DNA of 64,000 nt from JADGRB01 sp036267635 (lineage in GTDB: Bacteria > Myxococcota_A > Polyangia > Fen-1088), in contig DATAVR010000083.1 of the NCBI GenBank assembly GCA_036267635.1, forward strand, positions 1 to 64,000, written 5' to 3'. Below, one piece after another: positions 1-7,766 of this stretch. Below the pieces are notes generated by a model, which saw nothing but the letters and a program-made list of their open reading frames with translations, ran no database searches and was not told where the DNA came from. Position numbers and translations under genes: made by a program. Positions within the stretch are counted from its first letter, which is position 1. Each line of letters begins with the position of its first letter.

Positions 1-22
1 CGCGAGAGATCGCGTCGGGCGA

Positions 23-80
23 GCGCGAGCTTCGCTCGCGCGAGCCCATCGCGGGGGGCGCGGGACCCTCCCAGGGTCCC
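23..80. other. Two adjacent hairpins downstream of the sensor kinase
   Basis: Positions 23-41 form an 8-bp stem with a TTC loop, and 62-80 form a second stem (GGGACCCT, loop CCC, AGGGTCCC). They lie just past the stop of the minus-strand kinase gene. Neither stem is followed by a T tract on the minus strand, so they are not classic intrinsic terminators. A role in transcript-end formation or stability is only a guess. Confidence 0.4.
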
Positions 81-82
81 GA

Positions 83-1372
83 TTAAATAGGCAGGTCGAT
101 CTCGACGGTGGTGCCGGCGCCGGGGCGCGAGGTGAGCTGGAAGACGCCGGCGCAGGAGCGGACGCGCTCGCGCATGCCGACGATGCCGAGGTGGCCGGCC
201 AGGTCGGCGCCGGCGAGCGCCGCCGGGTCGAACCCGCGCCCGTCGTCGTGAATCGCCAGCGTCACGCGCGCGGGCTCTCGGACGATTCGCACCTGGATGT
301 GGCGGGCGGAGGCGTGGCGGAGGGCGTTGGTGATCGATTCCTGCACCACCCGGAAGCAGGCGATCTCCATGTCGGGAGCCAGACGCGCCCAGTCGGCCGC
401 CCCCTTGGAGTCGAGCTCGATCGCCACGTTGGAGAGGGCCGCCTGTCCTTCGAGATAAAGGCGGAGCGCCGGCCCCAGGCCGACCTCGTCGAGCAAGGGC
501 GGTCGCAGGTTGACGGAGATCTGCCGCACCCGCGTGATCAACTGATCGATGAGCGTCAGCGCCTGGGGTGTCGAATCGCCGGGTGGGATGGCCAGCCCCT
601 GGCTGCCGAGCTGCAGCCGCAGCTTGAGCGCGGTCAGCGACTGACCGAGCTCGTCGTGCAGCTCGTGCGCCAGGAAGCGCCGCTCCTCTTCCTTCGCCGC
701 CTCCAGCCGTCCGTGGAGCTGGCCGAGGTGCTCGTAGGCGACGCGCAGCTCGTCGAGGACGCGCGTCGTGGCCCGCGCGTTGGCCTCGACGTGACGGATC
801 ACGAAGTCGATCACCGACGCCAGCAGCACCGCCAGCAGCGACGTCGAGATGGCCATGCGGATCCAGTTTCGCAGCAGGAACGGGTCGACCTCGCGCGGGG
901 CGAGGTGGAGGATTCGGCGTGACACGAGAATGCCGATGACCACGTGGGCCGCCGCCGAAGTCGCGATCATGGCGAAGCCGAGGTTTCGGCCGAGGATGAC
1001 GACCCCCAGCACGCAGGTGGTCACGATGACGACGCTCAACCCGGCGGCGAACCCGGCGCGGCCGAGGAGAAAGATCCCGGTGGCGAACAGCGCCAGGATC
1101 GCGGCCAGCGCCCGCCGCCGCACCGGCAACCCATTGGCCAGGCGGAGCACCGGGAACAGCACCCCGGTCGTCGTCATCACCGCGATATCTTTCACCTCGC
1201 GGTGGGTGGCCCCGACGAAGATGCCGAGCACCGCCAGGAGCGGCACCACCACCGCCGTCACCGTCAGCATTCCTCGCAGCACGCTTTCACGCCAGGTCTC
1301 CGATGCCCCCGGAGGAACGGCGGACACCGTCGGTTCGCGCCTGATCGGGACTCCCAGCTCGGCCGTCATCAC
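83..1372 (-). CDS. Membrane sensor histidine kinase, HisKA_3 (NarL/UhpB) type
   Basis: This is an inner-membrane histidine kinase that would autophosphorylate and pass phosphate to a LuxR/NarL-type response regulator. Residues about 30-195 hold roughly six hydrophobic segments with short loops, so any signal is probably sensed in or near the membrane. A coiled linker leads to the HisKA_3 dimerisation motif HELHDELGQ, with His239 the likely phosphoacceptor. The C-terminal HATPase domain shows NALRHA (N box) and DDGRGFD (G box). No response regulator lies in the window; one could sit immediately left of position 1 on the same strand. The first codon is GTG, with ATG one codon later an equally good start. 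The stimulus is unknown. Confidence 0.85.
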   Translation of the reverse strand: MMTAELGVPIRREPTVSAVPPGASETWRESVLRGMLTVTAVVVPLLAVLGIFVGATHREVKDIAVMTTTGVLFPVLRLANGLPVRRRALAAILALFATGIFLLGRAGFAAGLSVVIVTTCVLGVVILGRNLGFAMIATSAAAHVVIGILVSRRILHLAPREVDPFLLRNWIRMAISTSLLAVLLASVIDFVIRHVEANARATTRVLDELRVAYEHLGQLHGRLEAAKEEERRFLAHELHDELGQSLTALKLRLQLGSQGLAIPPGDSTPQALTLIDQLITRVRQISVNLRPPLLDEVGLGPALRLYLEGQAALSNVAIELDSKGAADWARLAPDMEIACFRVVQESITNALRHASARHIQVRIVREPARVTLAIHDDGRGFDPAALAGADLAGHLGIVGMRERVRSCAGVFQLTSRPGAGTTVEIDLPI

Positions 1373-1457
1373 CCCACAGTTCGAGCACGCGGTCGAGAGC
1401 CGATCAAGCGCGAGGTTTTTCCCGACGGTGCCGCCGGCCCCGCGGCTGGCACGGGGA

Positions 1458-1949
1458 CTAGAAGCTCGCGCGGAAGAGCGCCAATCGGTAGGTGGGGGCC
1501 GGATCGGGCGACCAGAGCCGGCTGACCGCCGCGTTGGCCCGACTCTCGTCTGCGGCCACCTGCACGATCCCGACGCCGGTGCCGACCAGAACGCCGCCCG
1601 CCGCCCAGATCCCGATCCGCCCGGCGTGCTCCTGGTTGTCGGCTAGGTAGTAGATCGCGCCGCCGACCAGCAGGCCCGCGATGCCGCCCATCAGGGCGCT
1701 GACGGTGATGGTCGTCATCACGTTGTGCGGCGGCTGTACGTCTTCGTGAATGATCCGCTGCTGCGAGGGGGGCACCACGACGGGCGCCGGCTCCTGCACG
1801 GGGACGACGGCCGCGGGCACCGCCGCCGGTGCTGCTTGCGTCGCCGGCGGATTGACCACCTCGACGTCGCCGGCGCGAGCGACGCTGCTCAGGCTGAAGG
1901 TGACCGCGACGGCCGCGGCTGTCGCGAATGCGTAAGTAGATTTCCTCAT
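1458..1949 (-). CDS. Hypothetical exported protein with two hydrophobic segments
   Basis: I do not recognise the family. The start at 1949 was chosen because GGAGG lies six bases upstream and the product then begins with a clean signal peptide ending at about AxA (SSVARAG). An Ala/Pro/Val-rich linker follows (residues about 25-65), then two Gly-rich hydrophobic stretches (about 80-105 and 112-135). The C-terminus ends in Phe after alternating hydrophobic residues. An envelope location is likely and no function can be assigned. An upstream in-frame ATG at 1994 would destroy the signal peptide and is rejected. Confidence 0.6.
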   Translation of the reverse strand: MRKSTYAFATAAAVAVTFSLSSVARAGDVEVVNPPATQAAPAAVPAAVVPVQEPAPVVVPPSQQRIIHEDVQPPHNVMTTITVSALMGGIAGLLVGGAIYYLADNQEHAGRIGIWAAGGVLVGTGVGIVQVAADESRANAAVSRLWSPDPAPTYRLALFRASF

Positions 1950-2031
1950 GGTTGCCTCCGTGAGGTTCGGAGGCTGCAGCGGTCGTGCCAGCACCGCCTG
2001 AGGGGGATTTCGCGCCCCATCGTGCCGCCGG

Positions 2032-2217
2032 TTACCGCGCCGTGCCTGAGGTCGACCGATCGGTGACGCTGACCCGCCGGGGGCGACCCCAGACCATACG
2101 GAAGATGAGCGCCACGATGGCCAGGACGATCAAGACGCGGATCGCCGTGCCGGCCAGCTGAAAGAGGCCGAAGCCGAGGAGCCAGGCGATGAGGAGAATG
2201 ACCGTCAGAGTCAGCAT
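2032..2217 (-). CDS. Small two-helix membrane protein, Lmo0937/DUF5670-like
   Basis: This 61-residue protein has two transmembrane helices, LTVILLIAWLLGFG and a second from about residue 27 to 42, followed by a short basic tail (WGRPRR). The size and the pattern of a short first helix, glycine-rich turn, second helix and Arg-rich end match the small Lmo0937 family membrane proteins, whose function is unknown. The start at 2217 is preceded by AAGG. Longer in-frame starts add low-complexity sequence with no hydrophobic logic. It sits between two other small genes and shows no clear operon partner. Confidence 0.6.
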   Translation of the reverse strand: MLTLTVILLIAWLLGFGLFQLAGTAIRVLIVLAIVALIFRMVWGRPRRVSVTDRSTSGTAR

Positions 2218-2368
2218 GACCGCCTTCGTTGAAGTTGGTCCCCCCGACGGAGAAAGCCACCTCATGGGAATCGCGGCCGGAGCTCGGCCGGGACCGAGGT
2301 GAAGCGGCCCCCTAGGCAAGCGGTCTGGTTTGCGGTAAATACGCGCCCTTCGAAGGAGAACGTGCACC

Positions 2369-2854
2369 ATGTCCGCGGCATTGAAGAAGAGCCCGCTTTC
2401 GCGGGTCAAAGACGAGTTCGGTGGGAAAGACAAGCTGGTCGACAAGATCGTCGGGATTCTCGACGCCGGCGACCTCAGCAAGGATGACCTGCGCAAGAAG
2501 CTGCTTGGCGTCGCCAACGGCAAGCTGATTCGGTTGCACTCCGTCGCCACGCGCACCAAGGCGGCGGGGGGCCACGACAAGCTGGCGGCCGCCACCGCGG
2601 AGCAGCTCAAACGCGGCAAGGACAAGGACTACGTCAACAAGCTGGGCGAGTACTCCAACGGGCGCCTGCTCGACATGCTGTCGGCGGCGGAGCGCGCGCA
2701 CGCAGGAGCGGCCTCGGCCACGGCCAGCAAGCCCGCCAAGAGCGCGGCCAGAGCGGCGAGGGTGGCTGCGCCCCCCAAGCCCGTCGCGAAGAAAGCTGCG
2801 CCCGTCGCCAAAAAGAGCACGGGCAAGTCCGCCAAGGGCAAGGCGAAGAAGTAA
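2369..2854 (+). CDS. Unknown protein: duplicated helical domain plus lysine/alanine-rich tail
   Basis: I do not recognise a named family. Residues about 18-60 and 67-108 look like two copies of one helical unit: both begin GGxDKL and end in NGKLIRL / NGRLLDML. Residues about 110-161 form an Ala/Lys/Pro-rich basic tail (AKKAAPVAKK, KGKAKK) resembling histone H1-like tails, so nucleic-acid or polyanion binding is plausible but inferred. AGGAG lies 5' of the ATG. The stop is only 19 bases before the first microcompartment vertex gene, so the gene is probably the head of that operon. Whether it works with the shell proteins is unknown. Confidence 0.7.
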   Translation: MSAALKKSPLSRVKDEFGGKDKLVDKIVGILDAGDLSKDDLRKKLLGVANGKLIRLHSVATRTKAAGGHDKLAAATAEQLKRGKDKDYVNKLGEYSNGRLLDMLSAAERAHAGAASATASKPAKSAARAARVAAPPKPVAKKAAPVAKKSTGKSAKGKAKK

Positions 2855-2873
2855 GCCCGACGCTGGAGCGCTG

Positions 2874-3149
2874 ATGTTGATGGGCCGGGTGGTGGGGCGG
2901 CTCTGGGCGGCGCGCCAGGCTGGCGGTCTGGGGGGACGCAAGCTTCTGCTGGTCCGCCCGGAGACGGCGAGCGGCCAGGAGACAACGCGTCTCATCGTCG
3001 CGGTCGACGGGCTCGACGCGGGGCCGGGCGATCGGGTGATCGTGGCGCACGGCAGCCGGGTGCGCGACCTGACGGTCGGCGCCGAGGTGGCCGACAAGGA
3101 CGTGATCGTCGGGATCGTCGACGGTCACCAGATCGAAGGGGCGCCTTGA
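2874..3149 (+). CDS. EutN/CcmL family microcompartment vertex protein, copy 1
   Basis: This is a pentameric shell (BMC-P) protein that would cap vertices of a bacterial microcompartment. Its 91 residues match the family length. It shows the family start GRVVGRLWAARQ, the central strand KLLLVRP, the VAVDGLDAGPGDRVIVAHGS segment typical of EutN/CcmL, and the C-terminal VDKDVIVGIVD-like strand (here ADKDVIVGIVDG). The gene overlaps the next one by four bases, suggesting translational coupling. It is first of four consecutive paralogues, which is unusual because many loci carry one to three. No hexameric BMC gene is in the window. Confidence 0.92.
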   Translation: MLMGRVVGRLWAARQAGGLGGRKLLLVRPETASGQETTRLIVAVDGLDAGPGDRVIVAHGSRVRDLTVGAEVADKDVIVGIVDGHQIEGAP

Positions 3150-3550
3150 TCCTGGGGCGCGTGATCGGCGAGGTCTGGGCCACGCGGCGCGACGCGCGGC
3201 TCGCCCGGGCCAAGCTGCTGGTGGTCCGCCCGCACGGGCTCTACGAGCCGGCGTTCGGCGGCCGGCACCTGGTCGCCACCGACGAGGTCCAGGCCGGCGT
3301 GGGCGACGAGGTGATCGTCTGCCTCGGGGCGCCGGCGCGCTGGTCGGCGGGCGGGAACGACATGCCGGTCGACGCGGCGATCCTGGGCGTCGTCGATCGG
3401 GTCGACCTCGAGGCGGGGCGGATGACGCCGCCGGGCGCCGGGCCGGGGATCCGCCGTCCGTTCACCGTTGACCTTTCGGGCACCGTTGACCTTTCGGGCA
3501 CCGTCGACCTCTCGGGCACCGTCGAGCTCTCGGGCGGGGCCCCGCGATGA
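3146..3550 (+). CDS. EutN/CcmL family microcompartment vertex protein, copy 2, with repeat tail
   Basis: Second BMC-P protein, starting at a TTG that overlaps the previous stop (TTGA), with the family opening ILGRVIGEVWATRR and KLLVVRP. The core ends near residue 92 (AILGVVDRVDLE). A tail of about 40 residues follows: a Pro/Gly linker, then four copies of the hexapeptide TVDLSG (last copy TVELSG). Such a tail is not part of the EutN/CcmL fold, so it may decorate the shell surface or bind a partner; that is inference. The usual family length is 80-100 residues, so 134 is long. The gene overlaps copy 3 by four bases. Confidence 0.9.
   Translation: MILGRVIGEVWATRRDARLARAKLLVVRPHGLYEPAFGGRHLVATDEVQAGVGDEVIVCLGAPARWSAGGNDMPVDAAILGVVDRVDLEAGRMTPPGAGPGIRRPFTVDLSGTVDLSGTVDLSGTVELSGGAPR
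3463..3534 (+). repeat. Four tandem 18-bp repeats inside vertex gene 2
   Basis: Four head-to-tail 18-bp units run from 3463. Units 1 and 2 are identical (CACCGTTGACCTTTCGGG); units 3 and 4 differ by a few synonymous or conservative changes. Each unit encodes TVDLSG (the last TVELSG). The frame is preserved because the unit is a multiple of three, so copy number could change without breaking the gene. Confidence 0.95.
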
Positions 3551-3819
3551 TTCGCGGGACGGTGGTCGGTCAGGTCTGGGCCACGCGCAAGGCGCGCGGG
3601 CTCGACGGGCAGAAGCTGCTGGTGGTCGCGGCGCGCGACGCCGAGGGACGGGCGAGCGGCCGGCTGGTCGTCGCCATCGACGTGCTCGACGCGCGCACGG
3701 GCGAGGACGTGACGGTCGCCTTCGGATCGGGCGCGCGCAACGTGCTCCGCCCCGGCGGCGAGAACCGCGACCTCCTCTGCGACGCCGCCGTGGCGGCCAT
3801 CGTCGAAGGAGCAGGCTGA
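3547..3819 (+). CDS. EutN/CcmL family microcompartment vertex protein, copy 3
   Basis: Third BMC-P protein, 90 residues, beginning IRGTVVGQVWATRKARGL and followed by KLLVVAARD, VVAIDVLDARTGEDVTVAFGSGAR and a final AAVAAIVE strand. All of the EutN/CcmL core elements are present and there is no extension. It overlaps copy 2 by four bases and copy 4 by one base (TGATG), so the four genes are almost certainly co-transcribed and translated in series. The four sequences differ clearly from each other, which argues for distinct shell positions rather than a recent duplication. Confidence 0.9.
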   Translation: MIRGTVVGQVWATRKARGLDGQKLLVVAARDAEGRASGRLVVAIDVLDARTGEDVTVAFGSGARNVLRPGGENRDLLCDAAVAAIVEGAG

Positions 3820-4160
3820 TGTTCCTCGGGCGCGTGGTGGGGACCGTCTGGTCGACGGTGAAGTGGCCCGAGGCGAAAGGCCTCAAGCTGCTGCTGGTGC
3901 GCCCCTACCGGCTCGGCGACGTGGCACCGGGCGCTGTGCGCGCGGGGGCCGAGGCTTCGGAGCCGACCGACGATCTGGTCGTCTGCGCCGACATGCTCGA
4001 CGCCGGAGCGGGCGATGACGTGCTGGTCGCCTTCGGCCACGCGGCGCGCGTCGCGGTCAGCGAGCGGTTGGCGCCGGGCGCGAAGCCGACCGCTCCGATC
4101 GACGCCGCCGTCGTCGCCGTCGTCGATCGCGTGGAGATCGACGGTGAAGCGGGACGCTGA
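3819..4160 (+). CDS. EutN/CcmL family microcompartment vertex protein, copy 4
   Basis: Fourth BMC-P protein, 113 residues, beginning FLGRVVGTVWSTVKWPEAKG and LKLLLVRPYRL. It has a loop insertion (about residues 33-48, GAVRAGAEASEPTDD) before the conserved VCADMLDAGAGDDVLVAFGHAAR core and ends AAVVAVVDRVEI. The start ATG shares its A with the previous stop, and GAAGGAG lies nine bases upstream. The LKLLLVRPY spelling with a long following loop resembles CcmL/EutN members that contact other shell parts, but the specific partner cannot be read from sequence. It overlaps the ACT-domain gene by 17 bases. Confidence 0.9.
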   Translation: MFLGRVVGTVWSTVKWPEAKGLKLLLVRPYRLGDVAPGAVRAGAEASEPTDDLVVCADMLDAGAGDDVLVAFGHAARVAVSERLAPGAKPTAPIDAAVVAVVDRVEIDGEAGR

Positions 4161-4575
4161 CGATCGCGACCTACGGCGGCTCATCGCCGAGGTGACGCGC
4201 CAGGTGACCGCCGAGACCGCCGCCGGCCCGGCGCCGCGGGCGGCCGAGACGCTCGCCCGGGCCGAGCTCTGCGCCTCGTGCGCCGAGGAGGCGCGCCAGC
4301 GCGGGCCACGCGCGGTCATCACCACCACCGGCAAGAACAGGCGGGGGATCGTGGCCAAGATCGCGCAGGCGATCGCCGAAGCGGGCGGCGACATCGTCGA
4401 CATCGCCCAGACGCTGGTCTCCGACTATTTCACGATGATCATCGTGGTCGACACCGCCGGGCTGGAGGTGTCGTTCGCCGAGTTCAAGGCGCGCCTCACC
4501 CAGGCCGTCGAGGCGCTGGGCGCGGAGTGTCTGGTGATGCACGAAGAGATCGTGAACGCGCTCCAGCGCGTATAG
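4144..4575 (+). CDS. ACT-domain protein (UPF0237-like) with probable microcompartment encapsulation helix
   Basis: Residues about 55-143 form an ACT domain of the UPF0237 type: AVITTTGKNRRGIVAKIAQA, then IVDIAQTLVSDYFTMIIVVD. These domains usually bind small ligands or regulate partners. The GTG at 4144 is the start that keeps the N-terminus in frame and overlaps vertex gene 4. The first 50 residues are an extra segment: DDRDLRRLIAEVTRQV has hydrophobic residues at i, i+3/4 spacing like known encapsulation peptides of microcompartment cargo, then a Pro/Ala linker and a CASC motif. Targeting into a shell is inferred from this helix and the neighbouring vertex genes. The next gene is UPF0210, the usual partner of UPF0237. 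Confidence 0.75.
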   Translation: MKRDADDRDLRRLIAEVTRQVTAETAAGPAPRAAETLARAELCASCAEEARQRGPRAVITTTGKNRRGIVAKIAQAIAEAGGDIVDIAQTLVSDYFTMIIVVDTAGLEVSFAEFKARLTQAVEALGAECLVMHEEIVNALQRV

Positions 4576-4582
4576 TCGGCGC

Positions 4583-5968
4583 GTGGCGAGTCGGTTCGAA
4601 GCCTCCGAGGTGCGCGAGGTGCTGCGCATGATCGAGAGCGAGAGCCTCGATGTCCGGACGGTGACCCTGGGCGTCTCGCTGCGCGACTGCGCCGCCGAGA
4701 CGCTGGAGCGGACGAGCGCGCGCATCTACGAAAAACTGATGCGCGTCGCTGCCCGGCTGGTTCCCACCACGGCGGCCGTGCAGGCCGACTTCGCCGTCCC
4801 GATCACCACCACGCGCCTCTCGGTCACGCCGATCGCCCTCGTGACCGAGGCCGCACGCGCCGCGCGCGTCGTCCCGGCCGCGCTGGCGCTCGATCGCGCG
4901 GCGGGCGCGCTGGGGGTCGACTACGTGGGCGGCTTCTCGGCGCTGGTCGAAAAAGGGATGACCACCGGCGACCGCGCGCTCGTCGATTCGATCCCCGAGG
5001 CGCTGGCGACGACGACGCGCGTCTGCTCGTCGGTGAACGTGGCCAGCACGCGCGCGGGTATCAACGCCGACGCCGTGCTGGAGATGGGGAGGGTGGTGAA
5101 GGCGACCGCCGAGGCGACGGCGGCCGCCGGCGGGATCGGCTGCGCGCGCCTGGTCACCTTTGCCAACATCCCCGACGACAACCCGTTCGTGGCCGGCGCG
5201 CTGCACGGTGTGGGGGAGGGGGAGTGCGTCGTCAACGTCGGTTGCTCGGGCCCGGGGGTGGTCCTCTCGGCGCTCAAGCGGCTGCGGGCTTCGGGCGAGC
5301 CCTACGACCTGTCGACCGTCGCCGAGACGATCAAGCGGATGGCCTTCAAGGTCACCCGCGCCGGGGAGCTGGTCGGGCGCGAGGTGGTGCGGCGGCTCGG
5401 GGGGGAGGCCCGGTTCGGCGTCGTCGATCTCTCGCTGGCGCCGACGCCGGCGGTGGGTGACTCGGTGGCCGAGATTTTGGAAGAGATGGGCGTCGACATG
5501 GCGGGCGCGCCCGGCTCCGTCGCGGCGCTGGCGCTTCTCACCGACGCGGTGAAGAAAGGGGGGGTGATGGCCTCGTCGTCGGTCGGCGGCCTCTCGGGCG
5601 CCTTCATCCCGGTCAGCGAGGACGCACGGATGGTCGCCGCCGCGCGCGCCGGGGCGCTGTCGCTCGAGCGGCTCGAGAGCCTCAGCGCCGTTTGCTCGGT
5701 CGGGCTCGACATGGTGGCTGTCCCCGGCGATACCTCCGCTGAGACCCTGGCGGCGATCATCGCCGACGAGATCGCGATCGGCGTCTTCAACAACAAAGCG
5801 ACCGGCGTTCGCATCATCCCCGTCCCCGGCAAGAAGGCGGGCGAGTCGGTCCTCTACGGCGGCCTCCTCGGCGAGGCCTACGTCCAGGCGGTCGGCCGCT
5901 TCGGCGCCGATCGCTTCATCCGGCTCGGCGGCCGCATCCCGGCGCCGCTGCAGGCGCTGCGCAACTGA
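4583..5968 (+). CDS. UPF0210 / DUF711 family protein (PFL-like fold)
   Basis: The 461-residue product matches UPF0210 over its full length: an N-terminal RFEASEVREVLRMIESESLD segment, FAVPITTTRLSVTPIAL, a Gly-rich NVGCSGPGVV, and a C-terminal NNKATGVRIIPVPGKKAGE. The family's structure has been likened to pyruvate formate-lyase, but no glycyl-radical motif is evident and the biochemical activity is unknown. It starts at GTG seven bases after the ACT gene; UPF0237-UPF0210 pairs are common across bacteria and archaea. Placement directly behind four microcompartment vertex genes is not the usual setting. It overlaps the following gene by one base (TGATG). Confidence 0.88.
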   Translation: MASRFEASEVREVLRMIESESLDVRTVTLGVSLRDCAAETLERTSARIYEKLMRVAARLVPTTAAVQADFAVPITTTRLSVTPIALVTEAARAARVVPAALALDRAAGALGVDYVGGFSALVEKGMTTGDRALVDSIPEALATTTRVCSSVNVASTRAGINADAVLEMGRVVKATAEATAAAGGIGCARLVTFANIPDDNPFVAGALHGVGEGECVVNVGCSGPGVVLSALKRLRASGEPYDLSTVAETIKRMAFKVTRAGELVGREVVRRLGGEARFGVVDLSLAPTPAVGDSVAEILEEMGVDMAGAPGSVAALALLTDAVKKGGVMASSSVGGLSGAFIPVSEDARMVAAARAGALSLERLESLSAVCSVGLDMVAVPGDTSAETLAAIIADEIAIGVFNNKATGVRIIPVPGKKAGESVLYGGLLGEAYVQAVGRFGADRFIRLGGRIPAPLQALRN

Positions 5969-7737
5969 TGCGGCCCCGGTGGCTCGCGGCGGTCGCGTTC
6001 GCGCTGGCGGCGCTCGGCGCCGCGCCCGCGCGCGCCGACAAGTCGATCGCGGTCATCGTCGAGCCGTGGCGCTTCTTCTCCGGGGCGCCGCCCGCCGGCT
6101 GGACCGATCCCGCGTTCGACGATCGCGCTTGGGGCGGACCGTCCGCGGGGCCCTTCTCGCCGCGTCCCCCGGATCTCTCGCCGGTGGCGGGGTCGCCGAC
6201 GCATGGCCCGCCGCCCGAGTCGCCGGGGACTCGCTACGATCTCGTTCCCCGCGCGCCGCTGCTCCTGCGGGCGCGCTTTTCGGTGGCCGACGTGGCGCAC
6301 GTGCGGGTCCTCGAGCTCGGCGTGGCGTACAACGACGCCTTCGTCGCCTACGTCAACGGCCGAGAGGTCGCGCGCCGCGGGATCCCGGCAGACGCGAGCG
6401 CCGCCGCGACCCCGCATGGTCCGGAGATCGAGCGCCTCTCCATCCCGGTTCCGTCGTCGGCTCTCCCGTCGCTGCGGCCCGATGGCAACTGGTTGGCGGT
6501 CGCCGTTTACGCCTCGCCCGGCCGCGCTGTCGAGTTCGCGACGGCGCCGGCTGTGTCGATCGACGTCGGCGCGGCGAGCGGCGTCCGGATCGTGCGCGGC
6601 CCCTACCTGTCGGCGCCGACCGATGGACCGAAGGGGCTCGGGCTGCGGTTGAACTGGCAGACCGATCTGCCGGCGACGGCGACGGTCTCCGTCGACCGGG
6701 CGGACGCGGGGGGCGCCCGTCTGCCGCCGATCGTGGTGGCGACGAGCAAGCCCGCCACCCAGCAGTCGGTGACCGTCGACGGGATGACGGCGGGTTCCCT
6801 CTACCGCTACACGGTCGACGTCGATGCGGGCGGCGGAGACCGGGCGAGCGCCGGACCGACCGTCTTCAAGACGCTGGCGGCGCCGCCCCTGCCGCTCCGC
6901 TTCGCCGTCTACGGCGACATGCGCTACCCGGGGCACGCCGCGCACCGATCGATTGTCGAGGCGCTGGTGCGCGAGGCGCCGGCGCTGATCGTCAACACCG
7001 GCGATCTCACCGACGTCGGGAGCGAGGAGTCGAACTGGCAGAAGTACTTCGAGATCACCGCGCCGATGGGGGCGATCGCGCCGGTGGTGCCGGCGCTCGG
7101 CAACCACGACGCCGACCGCCGCGGCGCCGGCGCGCCCCTCGCCTGGTCGCTGTTCGGCGTCCCCGCGCACGGGCCGCCGGGCTGGACCTCGCTCGATCTC
7201 GGTGGGGTCCACTTCGTGATCCTGTCGACCAACGACATGCGTAACCCGACGCAGCTCACCTGGCTGCGCGACGATCTGGCGCGGGCGCGGCGCCACCACG
7301 CGCGCGCCATCTTCGCCTTCTGCCACGAGGGGCCCTGGGCGCATGGCTTTCACGGCGGGGCCTCGATCATGGCGCGCGACTACGCGCCGCTCCTGGCGGC
7401 AGCGCACGTCGACGTCCTGTTCTCCGGCCACGACCACATCTACGAGCGCGGCATCGGGAGCACACCCGAGGGGAAGCTGACCTACGTGGTCACCGGTGGC
7501 GGCGGTGCGCCGCTCTACAATCCGAGATGTCAGGCGGCGACGGGGCCCCCGCCCGTCGGTATGTCGGGCCCGCTCCCCGCCTGCCCGGCCAGCGTCCGGG
7601 TCCTCACCAACAGCTACCACTACATCATGGTCGAGGTGTCGAACGGCGGGGTCACGCTCTGTCCACGCCACCCCGACGGCAGTCCGGTCGAGGCGTGCGT
7701 GCAGCTCCCGCAGCGGCGCGATCGCACTTCGCATTGA
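5968..7737 (+). CDS. Secreted metallophosphoesterase, purple acid phosphatase-like
   Basis: This exported calcineurin-type phosphoesterase starts with a signal peptide (residues 1-23, ending PARAD). Residues about 25-200 form a beta-rich, carbohydrate-binding-like domain (AYNDAFVAYVNGREV), and 205-300 look like a fibronectin-III-like domain (SLYRYTVDVDAG). The catalytic domain from about 310 carries all metal-ligand blocks: YGDMR, NTGDLTDVG, LGNHDAD, CHEGPW and SGHDHIYERG. The arrangement matches purple acid phosphatases; the substrate is unknown. The start shares a base with the UPF0210 stop. It would act in the periplasm or outside the cell, unlike its cytosolic neighbours. Confidence 0.88.
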   Translation: MRPRWLAAVAFALAALGAAPARADKSIAVIVEPWRFFSGAPPAGWTDPAFDDRAWGGPSAGPFSPRPPDLSPVAGSPTHGPPPESPGTRYDLVPRAPLLLRARFSVADVAHVRVLELGVAYNDAFVAYVNGREVARRGIPADASAAATPHGPEIERLSIPVPSSALPSLRPDGNWLAVAVYASPGRAVEFATAPAVSIDVGAASGVRIVRGPYLSAPTDGPKGLGLRLNWQTDLPATATVSVDRADAGGARLPPIVVATSKPATQQSVTVDGMTAGSLYRYTVDVDAGGGDRASAGPTVFKTLAAPPLPLRFAVYGDMRYPGHAAHRSIVEALVREAPALIVNTGDLTDVGSEESNWQKYFEITAPMGAIAPVVPALGNHDADRRGAGAPLAWSLFGVPAHGPPGWTSLDLGGVHFVILSTNDMRNPTQLTWLRDDLARARRHHARAIFAFCHEGPWAHGFHGGASIMARDYAPLLAAAHVDVLFSGHDHIYERGIGSTPEGKLTYVVTGGGGAPLYNPRCQAATGPPPVGMSGPLPACPASVRVLTNSYHYIMVEVSNGGVTLCPRHPDGSPVEACVQLPQRRDRTSH

Positions 7738-7766
7738 TCGCCCCGGTGGTGCGCGGTTAGCATTCC

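Noticed and set aside
23..80. Hairpins read as an intrinsic terminator
   Set aside because: No T tract follows on the minus strand.
5878..7734. Long open frame on the minus strand opposite the phosphatase gene
   Set aside because: Arg/Asp-rich low-complexity translation with no domain, opposite a gene with complete catalytic motifs; a normal by-product of high GC.
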